From Streptomyces sp. NBC_00654 (lineage in GTDB: Bacteria; Actinomycetota; Actinomycetes; Streptomycetales; Streptomycetaceae): DNA of 64,000 nt. Both the position numbers and the translations under genes were made by a program. Below are positions 33,050 to 41,153 of this stretch, piece by piece. Position 1 is the stretch's first letter; every line of letters begins with the position of its first letter. The notes beneath the pieces were generated by a model. The model was given only the letters and a program-made list of their open reading frames with translations, did no database searches and was not told where the DNA came from. The stretch covers positions 1-64,000 of the forward strand of contig NZ_JAPEOB010000006.1 of the NCBI RefSeq assembly GCF_026341775.1, given 5' to 3'.

Positions 33050-33351
33050 CAGCGCGTCTCCGTCGCGAAATACCGGGCCGCCTTGCGGAGGATGTCGCGT
33101 TCTTCCTCCAGCTCGCGGATCCTCTTGCGCGCGGCGGCCAGCTCCGCCTGAACCAGCTCGCCGCCAGGCTGCGGCGCAGCCGCAGGCGCGGAGTGGGCAC
33201 CGGCACGGCGTCCGTCGGCGGCCCGGATCCAGTTCCGCAGCGTCTCGGTGTTCACCCCGAGATCGGTGGCAACCGACTTGATCGTCGCTCCCGGACGCGA
33301 CCGGTAGAGCGCCACCGCGTCCGCCTTGAACTCGGTGGGATAGTGCTTCAT
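33046..33351 (-). CDS. IS3-family transposase OrfA
   Basis: 101 aa from the ATG of MKHYPTEFKADAVALYRSRP: helix-turn-helix (VATDLGVNTETLRNWIRAAD) and a coiled coil (AAARKRIRELEEERDILRKA). It provides DNA binding and forms the frameshifted OrfAB transposase with OrfB. Confidence 0.88.
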   Translation of the reverse strand: MKHYPTEFKADAVALYRSRPGATIKSVATDLGVNTETLRNWIRAADGRRAGAHSAPAAAPQPGGELVQAELAAARKRIRELEEERDILRKAARYFATETRW

Positions 33352-33645
33352 CCCCACAGGGACTCCGTTCTCCTGGACCATCAAGATCCAAGTCTCTCCG
33401 GTGTCCAAACTCCGGGGTCAGGGCCCGAGATCCGCAGGAGAGCGGTCACGGACGCCGCGATCCCGGGATTGCTCGGAACTGGTGCCAACATGAATGGCAA
33501 TCCACCGCAGGTTGCAGGAAGCGTGACCCGATGGTTCCAACAAACGTGTCCCGCAAGGTCAAACCCTCCAGGTCACCACACCACGTTGGTTCCGACTATC
33601 TTGTCCCGGCTCACCCACTTGATGCAGGTGCGGAGCCCCGGTTAC

Positions 33646-34791
33646 TCAGCGAAACGGCCCGTCGTCGGCGAAGGCGTGCGCGGCGAAGCGTTTACCCATC
33701 CGGCGGTAGGCGGCGGCGGTGGGGTGCAGGCCGTCGGCAAGGTCATCCACCTCGTGCGGGCCGAGCAGTTCGCGTCCGTCGAGATAGTGCAGGTGGGGAT
33801 CGCGTGCTCGCCGGTCCGCCACGATTCGGGCCAGTTCGTCACGGACCACCGTCAGCGACAACGCCCCGCGGGCCACATCGGCCGGGTCGCCCAGGGCTGT
33901 GATCTTCCCGTCAGGACCCATCGCGGTCGGGCCGGGGGTCGTGTCGAGTGCCGGACAGCTCACCGGGGACATCAGCAGCAGCGGGGTGTCCGGGTGGCCG
34001 TCCCGGATCGTGTCCAGGAATCCGTGCACCGCCGGGCCGAACGTCCGCAGCCGGAATGTGGCCAGGCCCACGATGTTGACGCCCACCTTGAGGCTGATCA
34101 GGTCGGCGGGCATGTCGCGGATCGTCCGGGCGACATAGGGGTCCAGCATGGCGTTGCCAGCCTGGCTGAGGTTGATCACCTCCACTCCCCCGAGCGAAGC
34201 CGCCACCACCGGCCAGGTACCGGTCGGGCCGTCGGCTTCGAGGCAGTGGCTGATGGAACTGCCGTGGTGCACCCAGCGGCGCCGACCGTCCGGCAACGGT
34301 GCCAGCACCTCGCCATCAGCACGCAGTGCCACCAGTTCCGTGGGGGTCTGCTGGGGCAGCCACAGCTCGACGTTCTTCATGCCCATCGGCAGCCCGGCGA
34401 ACCGCACGGTCCCCGGCTCCCCTGGGACCAGTCGCTGCGCGGTCCCGGGGCCCGCCATCCGCACCACATTGCCCATCGGTGCTTGTCGGCGCCCGGCAGG
34501 GGCACCGTCCACCAGCAGTTCCAGCATCCCGGTCGGGCGAGGTCGGGGGTCGGTGTCGAGCTGTCCTGTGGAGGTGAGTACCTCGAACTCAAGCTCACGC
34601 GCATCGGTACGGAACACCAGCCGTACCCCTGAAGGCATCACCGTCACTCCGTAGACCGACGGGTCCTGGTACTGCTCCTTGGTCCACGCGGGCAACCGGC
34701 GAGGCATCACCCCCGCCCGCGTCCGCTCCAAGTCCAGCGCACCTCGTAACTCCACCGGCCCGCCCACCAGCGGAAATGCCCGCATTGCCAC
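33646..34791 (-). CDS. SGNH/GDSL-type esterase with N-terminal beta domain
   Basis: 381 aa. The N-terminal ~160 residues form a beta-rich domain (VYGVTVMPSGVRLVFRTDAR; ELWLPQQTPTELVALRADGE). The SGNH hydrolase part has HHGSSISHC (Ser), NLSQAGNAML (Gly), LKVGVNIVG (Asn) and DGLHPTAAAYRRMG (Asp-His). The layout resembles CE2-type carbohydrate esterases, but it has no signal peptide. The GTG at 34791 is chosen because GGGGAG lies eight bases upstream; GTG 34797 and ATG 34785 are alternatives. Between IS3 copy 1 and the tpg terminator; monocistronic. Confidence 0.83.
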   Translation of the reverse strand: MAMRAFPLVGGPVELRGALDLERTRAGVMPRRLPAWTKEQYQDPSVYGVTVMPSGVRLVFRTDARELEFEVLTSTGQLDTDPRPRPTGMLELLVDGAPAGRRQAPMGNVVRMAGPGTAQRLVPGEPGTVRFAGLPMGMKNVELWLPQQTPTELVALRADGEVLAPLPDGRRRWVHHGSSISHCLEADGPTGTWPVVAASLGGVEVINLSQAGNAMLDPYVARTIRDMPADLISLKVGVNIVGLATFRLRTFGPAVHGFLDTIRDGHPDTPLLLMSPVSCPALDTTPGPTAMGPDGKITALGDPADVARGALSLTVVRDELARIVADRRARDPHLHYLDGRELLGPHEVDDLADGLHPTAAAYRRMGKRFAAHAFADDGPFR

Positions 34792-34964
34792 CGTCACGAC
34801 TCCCCAACGTTCTCAGGTCCGGATGTGAGTACGCACCCGCGAGTTCTCTACCGCCACCCTGGCACACAAGCCGACACGCTCAACTGGCCAAGCACAACGC
34901 TCACTGGCCAGCTGAAACGCTCAGTCGCACATCTCCTGTCCCACCGGCTCGGCAAAGCCAGGAG

Positions 34965-35012
34965 CAGCAGTAAGGGCCCGAACCTATGAGGCGGTTCGGG
35001 CCCTTACTGCTG
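34965..35012 (-). terminator. Strong hairpin behind tpg
   Basis: A 19-bp stem (CAGCAGTAAGGGCCCGAAC and its complement) with a 10-base loop, starting seven bases after the tpg stop. It should end the tap-tpg transcript. Confidence 0.85.
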
Positions 35013-35018
35013 GGTGAT

Positions 35019-35576
35019 CTACAGATCGAACTCCAGGTGTTCCACGTCGGTGAAGCGCACCTCTTCCAGGCTTCCGGCGCGGCGGCCGCCGTCCTGGAAG
35101 TAGACCTCCTTGAGGGCTTCGGCCGCGATCTCCTGGAGTTCGGTGTCGCTGCCGCCGGCCGCCTGGGCGTCGAAGAGGCGTGCGGCGTAGACCGGGGGCA
35201 GGGCGATGGTCAGGTGCCGGATGCGGTCCTGGTCCGTCGACCCGATCGGGGCGGTGTAGCCCATGCGGGCACGGGCGTCGATGACGATGCCGCCGGTCGT
35301 CGCCGCCTTCTCGCGGGCCTTGGCCCGGATCTGCGGCTGCCACCGCTTGGTCACCTCGCGCTCCAGGCGGGCGGCGAGGTCGGCGCGCGGCCTCTTGGCC
35401 GTGCCCGCCACGTACCGCTCCACCTGCCGCTGGGACAAGCCGAGCAGTTCGGCGACCGCCTTCGTGCCGCCGAGCTGCTTGACCATGTACCGCACCTGCG
35501 GGCCCGCGTTCTTGGGTGCCGGGCGGGTGAACGCCTTCTGCACCGCCTTGTCCAGGCCGTCCCCGAACATGCTCAT
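35019..35576 (-). CDS. tpg: Telomere terminal protein Tpg
   Basis: 185 aa, the usual Tpg length. It starts MSMFGDGLDKAVQKAFTRPA and has helix-turn-helix-like AVAELLGLSQRQVERYVAGT, the conserved block TGGIVIDARARMGYTAP, and the end ALKEVYFQDGGRRAG with VEHLEFDL. In Streptomyces, Tpg is covalently attached to the 5' telomere ends and primes end-patching DNA synthesis; it works with Tap. The gene follows tap by 16 bp as one operon, with GGGAGAG upstream of the ATG, and is closed by a strong terminator. It looks intact. Its presence implies a linear replicon. Confidence 0.9.
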   Translation of the reverse strand: MSMFGDGLDKAVQKAFTRPAPKNAGPQVRYMVKQLGGTKAVAELLGLSQRQVERYVAGTAKRPRADLAARLEREVTKRWQPQIRAKAREKAATTGGIVIDARARMGYTAPIGSTDQDRIRHLTIALPPVYAARLFDAQAAGGSDTELQEIAAEALKEVYFQDGGRRAGSLEEVRFTDVEHLEFDL

Positions 35577-35591
35577 CGCCTGCTCTCTCCC

Positions 35592-36363
35592 CTACTCGCC
35601 GTTGTCGATGTCGGTGACGGTGCCGTCCTTGATGGACCGGGCGAGGTTGAGCTCCGGGGCGTCGAACCGCTCCCGGACCTCCTCGCCCCACAGGACGGAC
35701 TGGGTGCCCTCGTGCTTGACCAGGCCGGGGTTGATGCCGAGCCTGAACCCACCGGGCAGCGGCTTGCCCTCCCGGCAGGGCAGGAAGTCCAGCGGCGAGG
35801 ACCCGTTCGCGGCGTAGACGACGCAGTCGGACAGGATCGCGATGGGGTACTGCCCGGTGAACGCCGCGTGCTTGATCATCTTCCTGTGGAGGTTGATGCG
35901 GGTGCGGGAGATGACCGCCGCGCGGATGTCGGGCCGCCATGTCGGGCGCTCCAGGCCCGCCACCGCTCCCCGGACGTCCAGCCCTCGCCGCGGAGCCGCT
36001 CGCGCAGCTTCCCCAGCCCGCCCTTCACCGTAGCCTTGACCGCGCCCACGACGATCGCCCTCTCCGGGTCGCGGCCCTTGTAGCCGTCCATCGCCGCCAG
36101 GAAGTCGGCCGGCGGCAGGTCGGCGTCAACGCCGAGGTCGGCCATCGTGGCGAGGTAGGCGTCGCGCAGCCGCGTGTACCAGCCGTCCAGGTAGCGGCCG
36201 TGCTCGCGCCGCACCCACGCCTCGGCCGGGCGCACCTCGTAGCCGAGCTCCACCGCGTACGCGATGGTGGGCGTCGCGTACCAGGCCGGGCCCTCGGGCC
36301 GCTCGCCCTTCGGCGTGAACAGGCTGCCGTCCAGCTTCACCCACTCCTTGCCGACCTTCCTGG
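35592..36363 (-). pseudogene. tap: Telomere-associated protein Tap, truncated and frameshifted
   Basis: Only the C-terminal third of Tap is present. KVGKEWVKLDGSLFTPKG, YLDGWYTRLRDAYLATM and FLAAMDGYKGRDPERAI are in one frame. After a one-base shift near 35955 the second frame follows: LERPTWRPDIRAAVISRTRI, ILSDCVVYAANGSSPLDFLP, TQSVLWGEEVRERF. The normal stop precedes tpg by 16 bp. Tap is usually about 740 aa and recruits Tpg to telomeric DNA; the N-terminal DNA-binding part is missing here, so the protein cannot be functional. The break point is followed by the terminator of an SGNH gene. Confidence 0.85.
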
Positions 36364-36379
36364 AATCCGGTGTGCTGTG

Positions 36380-36411
36380 AAGCCCCAGGCCGATGGCGGG
36401 TCCTGGGGCTT
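36380..36411. terminator. Hairpin at the tap break point
   Basis: 10-bp stem AAGCCCCAGG and its complement with a 12-base loop. It probably belonged to the SGNH gene to the right, now separated from it by an IS5 element. Confidence 0.6.
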
Positions 36412-36462
36412 CGTTCATGCGTTCATGCGCGGAAAGCGGTTGTGTGGCCGGTCAGCGGTTAA

Positions 36463-37320
36463 GAGGTCATCTCATTTGGCTGATTCGGTAGTCTGTTGGT
36501 CATGGTGGGGATCGTTGAGCGTCTGGTGCCGGACGAGTTGTGGGAGTTGTTCCAGCGGGTGGTGCCGGAGGCACCGTCGCGGCCTCAGGGTGGCGGTCGG
36601 CGTCGGCACGGCGACCGGGAAGTGCTGGCCGCAATCGTGTTCGTGGCCACGTCAGGCTGCACGTGGCAGCAGTTGCCTTCCGCGTCGTTCGGCCCGTCGG
36701 GAGCGACCGCCCATCGGCGCTTCTCGGAGTGGTCGAAGGCCCGGGTGTGGGCCAAGCTCCACCGTGTGGTCCTCGACGAGCTCGGTGCCCGCGGCGAGCT
36801 GGACTGGTCTCGTTGCGCGATCGACTCGGTGAACATGCGGGCCCTGAAAAGGGGGACCTGACGGGTCCGAATCCTGTCGACCGGGGCAAGTACGGGTCGA
36901 AGATCCACCTGATCACCGAGCGGACCGGTCTGCCCCTGTCTGTCGGAATCTCCGGAGCCAACGTCCACGACAGCCAGGCCCTGATCCCGCTCGTGAAGGG
37001 CATACCGCCTATCCGTTCCCGCCGCGGCCCCCGTCGACGCAGGCCCGCCAAGCTCCACGCCGACAAGGGATACGACTATCGCCACCTGCGGGAGTGGTTG
37101 TCCCAGCGGGGCATCCGGCACCGCATCGCCCGCAAGGGAATCGAGACCTCGCAGCGACTCGGCCGACACCGCTGGACCATCGAACGCACCATGGCCTGGC
37201 TCGCCGGCTGCCGCCGACTGCACCGCCGCTACGAACGCAAGGCCGCCCACTTCCTCGCGTTCACGAGCATCGCCTGCACCCTCATCTGCTACCGCAGACT
37301 CACCAAATGAGATGACGTCT
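36463..37320 (+). mobile_element. IS5-family (IS427-like) element with TAA target duplication
   Basis: Inverted ends GAGGTCATCTCATTTGG and the complement of GACGTCATCTCATTTGG, 858 bp, flanked by TAA at 36460-36462 and 37321-37323. It sits in the last codons of the SGNH gene to its right: without the element that gene would end EEVFNR. Confidence 0.9.
36502..37310 (+). CDS. IS5-family transposase in two frames (programmed shift)
   Basis: OrfA MVGIVERLVPDELWELFQRV through GELDWSRCAIDSVNMRALKR. OrfB then carries GPNPVDRGKYGSKIHLITER, KLHADKGYDYRHLREWL and RHRWTIERTMAWLAGCRRL (DDE complete). The switch is at AAAAGGGGG near 36847, a classic slippery run, so the element is likely competent. Confidence 0.87.
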
Positions 37321-37905
37321 AAAGACTTCTTCGATCTTGTCGGCCATCTGCCTGGCCTGGATGTCGCGGCCCTTCTCGTTGGGGTGTCCGTACCAGGGGA
37401 TCTTGGTGTTGAGGAGTTCGAGCTTGGAGTTCTCCAGCAGGCCGCCGATGCCGCGGTCGGCGCCGTCGAACGCCGTGTTGGCGCCGGTGCTGGCGTAGAG
37501 GTCGACGAAGTCGGCGCCGCCTTCGGCGTCGGCGGCGGCCTTCTTCATGGCGTCGTTCAGTCGCTTCTGGATCTGGTCCAGGACCGGCAGGGCGTCCTGG
37601 GGGATGTCGGCGAACGGCAGCTGCGTCTGACCGGGCGCCGCGGTCAGGCACTTGGTGGTGTCCTCGGGCACGAGCCGGGGGTAGCCGACCAGGACGCGCT
37701 TCGCGTCGGGGGCGAAGTAGCCGATGCGGTCAAGCAGCTCCTCCAGCTCCCCGCCGACCTGCTCGAACTGGCCGTCCAGCCACTGCTTTCCGTCCCCGGT
37801 CTCGAAGAACTCACCGCACTTGGCGGCCGGCTCGTCCTTGTCCACCGGGTCGCCCGGCAGCAGAGAGGGCTGCCGGAGCTCGTCGGAGCACTGAGTCCTT
37901 TTCAA
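37321..37905 (-). pseudogene. SGNH hydrolase, C-terminal fragment between two IS elements
   Basis: Reads CGEFFETGDGKQWLDGQFEQ, FAPDAKRVLVGYPRLVPEDT, FVDLYASTGANTAFDGAD and IPWYGHPNEKGRDIQARQMA. The last contains the HPN-type histidine block of secreted SGNH esterases. The N-terminus with the nucleophile serine and signal peptide was lost at the IS5 element starting near 37893, and the extreme C-terminus is altered by the IS5 at 36463. Confidence 0.72.
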
Positions 37906-38784
37906 CCTGACCGTGGGGCTGTGGTGTTGGTTGGTGCGGGCTGTACGGAACGACGAAGCTCCTGGTAGACGGGTTCTCGACCAAGATCACCCGTGTCCGC
38001 CAGGAGCTTCGCGTGCTTGCCTACCCGTCGTCGATCGATCTTTCCAGCAGTACCTTGCAGCACCTGGCCGAGCAGCTTGCAGTCCGGCGACGGGAGATCG
38101 GTACCCGGTGGCGACGCCTGCCCGCCGGCCGCCAGGCCCTGCTCGCCCTGGCCCACCTGCGGTGCGGCGACACCTACGCCCAGCTTGCCGCCGGCTTCGG
38201 AATCGGCATCGCTACCGTCCACCGGTACATACACGGGGCCATCGAAGTCCTGGCCGTTCGCGCTCCGACCCTGGCCCAGGCGATGGAGACGGCCCGGACG
38301 AAAGCGTTCGTGATCCTGGACGGCACTCTGCTGCCGATCGACCGGATCGCCGCCGACACCCCCTACCACTCGGGAAAACACAAGCGGCACGGCATGAACG
38401 TCCAGGTCCTCACCGACCCATTCGGCCGACTGCTCTGGGCTTCCCCGGCTCTGCCTGGAGCCACTCACGACCTGACCGCGGCCCGAAGCCATGGCATCGT
38501 CGACGCGCTCGCGGCCGCAGGACTGAAGTGCTGGGCGGACAAGGCCTACCAAGGCGCCGGCCGGCACATTCGAGTCCCCTTCCGGGGCCGACGGCTCAAG
38601 CGCTGGAAGCGACGGCACAACAGCAGTCACGCCAAGATCCGCTGCGTCGGCGAGCAGGCCATGGCCGTGCTGAAAGGTTGGCACCTCCTACGGAAGCTCC
38701 GCTGCAGCACCAACCGGATCACCGACATCGTGAAGGCAGTCCTCGTCCTCCACCACGCCTCAACATGAGGTTGGAAAAGGCTCA
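37893..38784 (+). mobile_element. IS5-family element, DDE_Tnp_4 type
   Basis: Imperfect inverted ends around GAGTCCTTTTCAACCT and the complement of GAGCCTTTTCCAACCT. It interrupts the SGNH gene on the left and abuts an IS110 leader on the right. Confidence 0.65.
38013..38768 (+). CDS. IS5-family transposase (DDE_Tnp_4)
   Basis: 251 aa. HTH region TYAQLAAGFGIGIATVHRYI, catalytic FVILDGTLLPIDRIA, PGATHDLTAARSHGI, KCWADKAYQGAG and IRCVGEQAMAVLKGW. The GTG at 38013 has CAGGAG seven bases upstream. Intact. Confidence 0.86.
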   Translation: MLAYPSSIDLSSSTLQHLAEQLAVRRREIGTRWRRLPAGRQALLALAHLRCGDTYAQLAAGFGIGIATVHRYIHGAIEVLAVRAPTLAQAMETARTKAFVILDGTLLPIDRIAADTPYHSGKHKRHGMNVQVLTDPFGRLLWASPALPGATHDLTAARSHGIVDALAAAGLKCWADKAYQGAGRHIRVPFRGRRLKRWKRRHNSSHAKIRCVGEQAMAVLKGWHLLRKLRCSTNRITDIVKAVLVLHHAST

Positions 38785-38824
38785 CTGCCGAGGCCGGCAC
38801 GGTCAACGACCTGGAGAGGGTGCG

Positions 38825-39090
38825 ATGTTCGACACCGAAGGCGTGGGCGTCTTCCTCGGGATGGACGTCGGCAAGACCGCCCATCACGGTCACGGGCTCA
38901 CCCCAGCCGGGAAGAAGGTCTTCGACAAGCCGATGCCCAACAGCGAACCCAAGCTGCGGGCCGTCTTCGACAAGCTCAAAGCCAAGTTCGGCACTGTGCT
39001 GGTGATCGTGGACCAGCCCGCGTCCATCGGTGCCCTGCCGCTGACCGTCGCCCGCGACGCGGGCTGCGAGGTCGCTTACGGCCTGGGGAT
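38825..39090 (+). pseudogene. IS110-family transposase, N-terminal fragment
   Basis: Starts MFDTEGVGVFLGMDVGKTAH with GGAGAGG before the ATG, then KKVFDKPMPNSEPKL and TVLVIVDQPASIGALPLTVA. This is the RuvC-like DEDD domain of IS110. It is cut after EVAYGL by the next element. Confidence 0.82.
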
Positions 39091-40174
39091 GAATAGCCCC
39101 GGTGTTGGTGGGGCCGTGACATGAGAAGGGCCGCACGGGTTGGGTGAGTTGTGACGCTTACCTGGGCCCGTGCGGCCTGCTCCCATCCTGCCCTGTCCGG
39201 GGTCTCTCGCGCACATCTCGGCGAGTTGCTCGAAGAGTTGTCGCCGCGTTGGTGGGCCCGGCGTGAGTCGGCGCTCGACCGGCAGCGGGGCTACAAACAG
39301 CGCCGGGCGGAGGGGGCCGGGCGCAAGCCGAAGCTGGAGTTCGTCGACCGGCTGCTGGTCACCCTCGTCCACCTGCGGCTCGGCCTGCCTCACGCCGCTC
39401 TGGCCGAGCTGTACCGGGTGGACCGCTCCACGGTCTCCGCCGCGATCCGCCAGGTCAGGCCCCTGCTCGCTGCCCGCGGCTTCGCCGTGCCCGACCGCCC
39501 CGGCGTCAGGCTGCGGACCTTGGAAGATGCGTTCGCCTACGCCGATCTTGAAGGCGTGGACCTGCGGATCGACGGCACCGAGGTTCAGGTCCGACGCCCC
39601 CGCGCCGGACGGCCGGGGCGCAAGGCCTTCGTGTCCGGCAAGAAGAAGCAGAACACGATCAAGACCACCACCTTCAGCGACCAGCAGGGCCGCACGCTGT
39701 TCTCCGGTGTCGTCCGCCCGGGCCGGATGCACGACCAGACCGCCCTGCGCACCGAGGGCATCGCGGACCAGCTCCGCCGGCACCCGGGGGTGAAGGCCGA
39801 GGTCGACTCGGGATACCAGGGCCTGGCCAAGGAGTTCCCCAGCCAGGTCAGCGCCCCTCCGAAGAAGCCGGCCGAGGACGCCTGCGACGGGGACAAGCGG
39901 GCCTGGCGCGAGATGCGCCGCCGCCAGTCCCCGGCGCGGATCTGCGTGGAGCACACCAACGCCGAGTACAAGCAGTGGCGCCCCCTCCAGCGGTACACCG
40001 GCCGACGCGAGACCTACGCCGAGACCCACCTCGCGATCGCCTCGCTGGTCTCCGACCGCTCCGCACGACGCCCGACCCGCCGCCGGACGAACACCGAACT
40101 CGTCCTCGCCCGCAACACCGTCTGCTGATCACCCACCAGCCGAACCACCAGGCCAACACGCCCCGACCCCAATT
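39091..40174 (+). mobile_element. IS5-family element
   Basis: Interrupts the IS110 fragment. Candidate ends are CCCCGGTGTTGGTGGGGC at the left and the complement of a CGGGGCGTGTTGG-containing end at the right; boundaries are approximate. Confidence 0.6.
39151..40128 (+). CDS. IS5-family transposase (ISL2-like)
   Basis: 325 aa. N-terminal HTH_Tnp_4 region (LVTLVHLRLGLPHAALAELY, VDRSTVSAAIRQVRPLLA), DDE core VDLRIDGTEVQVRRP, VVRPGRMHDQTALRTEG, AEVDSGYQGLAKEFP and ICVEHTNAEYKQWRPLQRY. Intact; a GTG start at 39151. Confidence 0.85.
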   Translation: MTLTWARAACSHPALSGVSRAHLGELLEELSPRWWARRESALDRQRGYKQRRAEGAGRKPKLEFVDRLLVTLVHLRLGLPHAALAELYRVDRSTVSAAIRQVRPLLAARGFAVPDRPGVRLRTLEDAFAYADLEGVDLRIDGTEVQVRRPRAGRPGRKAFVSGKKKQNTIKTTTFSDQQGRTLFSGVVRPGRMHDQTALRTEGIADQLRRHPGVKAEVDSGYQGLAKEFPSQVSAPPKKPAEDACDGDKRAWREMRRRQSPARICVEHTNAEYKQWRPLQRYTGRRETYAETHLAIASLVSDRSARRPTRRRTNTELVLARNTVC

Positions 40175-40571
40175 TCACCCAAGGTCGTAAGCGATCCTCG
40201 CCCTCCGCCACTCCACTTCATCGGCAGCCATCAGGGCCTGGACGCTGTACATGTCACCGACCCGCAGATTGCCCGGCGTGCTGTACACGCCGTAGGTGCC
40301 TATGACGGAGACGGCCGCCGTACGCAACCGGGCCGGATGGCAACGTGCACTCTGTCCCGGCCCCTGCGGAGTCAGAGCGGGCCCTCTAACGGCGGCGTCC
40401 GAACAGGCGGCGGTTCTTCTTCGCCTCCGCTTCGGACGCCCGGTGCTGTGCTTCGCCCGCATCGGTCCCCGTATACCGGCTCATGACAGTGAAACCCACC
40501 CGCGCAAGAACCCAGCCAGCACAAACACCGAAAGGTTAAGGACCAGTGAGCGCCAGTGGTGTGATGGCTTC
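40175..40571. other. Gap with a possible C-terminal peptide remnant
   Basis: A minus-strand frame ending at 40175 reads VIGTYGVYSTPGNLRVGDMY and VQALMAADEVEWRRARIAYD, which looks protein-like, but the upstream part is arginine-rich noise. No function or start is recognised. Confidence 0.4.
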
Positions 40572-40883
40572 ATGCGACGTGAGAACTGTGTGACCAGGAA
40601 CCACATAGAGGTGTGGCGTGCACGTGCCCTGCCGGCAGCTCCGGAACAGGTCACGTTCTGGAAGGTGTTGCGTGGTTCTCTCCTGCCACTCCTGGTCTGG
40701 TCCGGCGTCGCGTGCTTCGTGTACTTCGTCTACGGCCCAGTCGTGGCGGTGGTCCTCGGTGGGCTCTTCGCCGTGTCGTTCATCGTGGGGTTCAGGCTCC
40801 GCCGCAGGGCCGGACACTCCGTTCGCTGCAGCGTCTACGGCGCGGTGGGCGGTGCGCTCGACAAGTCCATGACCGGGTTCTGA
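40572..40883 (+). CDS. Small membrane protein
   Basis: 103 aa with two adjacent hydrophobic segments (LLPLLVWSGVACFVYFVYG; VVAVVLGGLFAVSFIVGF) followed by RLRRRAGHSV and a short cytoplasmic end. ATG 40572 or GTG 40590 could start it. No family recognised. Confidence 0.5.
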   Translation: MRRENCVTRNHIEVWRARALPAAPEQVTFWKVLRGSLLPLLVWSGVACFVYFVYGPVVAVVLGGLFAVSFIVGFRLRRRAGHSVRCSVYGAVGGALDKSMTGF

Positions 40884-40919
40884 GGTACTGCGGCGGAATC
40901 GGCCCGTCCTTGTATCGGG

Positions 40920-41141
40920 GGTGCCTTTCGGAAGTCCACGGTCATGCACGACGTCAACGAGCGGGAGTACGCCTGGTACGTGCGTTTGCGCGAGGAGTTC
41001 CCCATGCGCACTGCCGGGTTCGGTATGGGCGTGGAGCGCTTCCTGATGTGGGTGCTCGGGCATGGCGACATCCGCGACATTCCCCTGATCGACCGGATCA
41101 ACGAGACCCCCGCCTTTCCGGCCGTGGTGATCCGTCCGTAG
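40920..41141 (+). pseudogene. Class II aminoacyl-tRNA-synthetase-like C-terminal fragment
   Basis: Contains YAWYVRLREEFPMRT and motif 3 GFGMGVERFLMWVLGHGDIR, as in AsnRS/AspRS-type enzymes and their pathway-specific paralogues. Motifs 1 and 2 are absent. The next gene, an MFS exporter, starts 12 bp later, so the two were probably one operon, perhaps of a specialised-metabolite cluster. Confidence 0.7.
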
Positions 41142-41153
41142 CGAGGACATTTC

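Larger units (their letters stand above)
32119..33426 (-). mobile_element. IS3-family element, complete, copy 1
   Basis: Ends GGGCCTTGACCCCGGAG and the complement of GGGCCCTGACCCCGGAG enclose overlapping OrfA and OrfB. A nearly identical copy lies inverted at 43620-44926. No clear target duplication was found. Confidence 0.88.

Noticed and set aside
35592..36363. The possibility that the tap fragment is the start of a different active gene
   Set aside because: The two frames together match only the Tap C-terminus, and the position directly before tpg fits the known operon.
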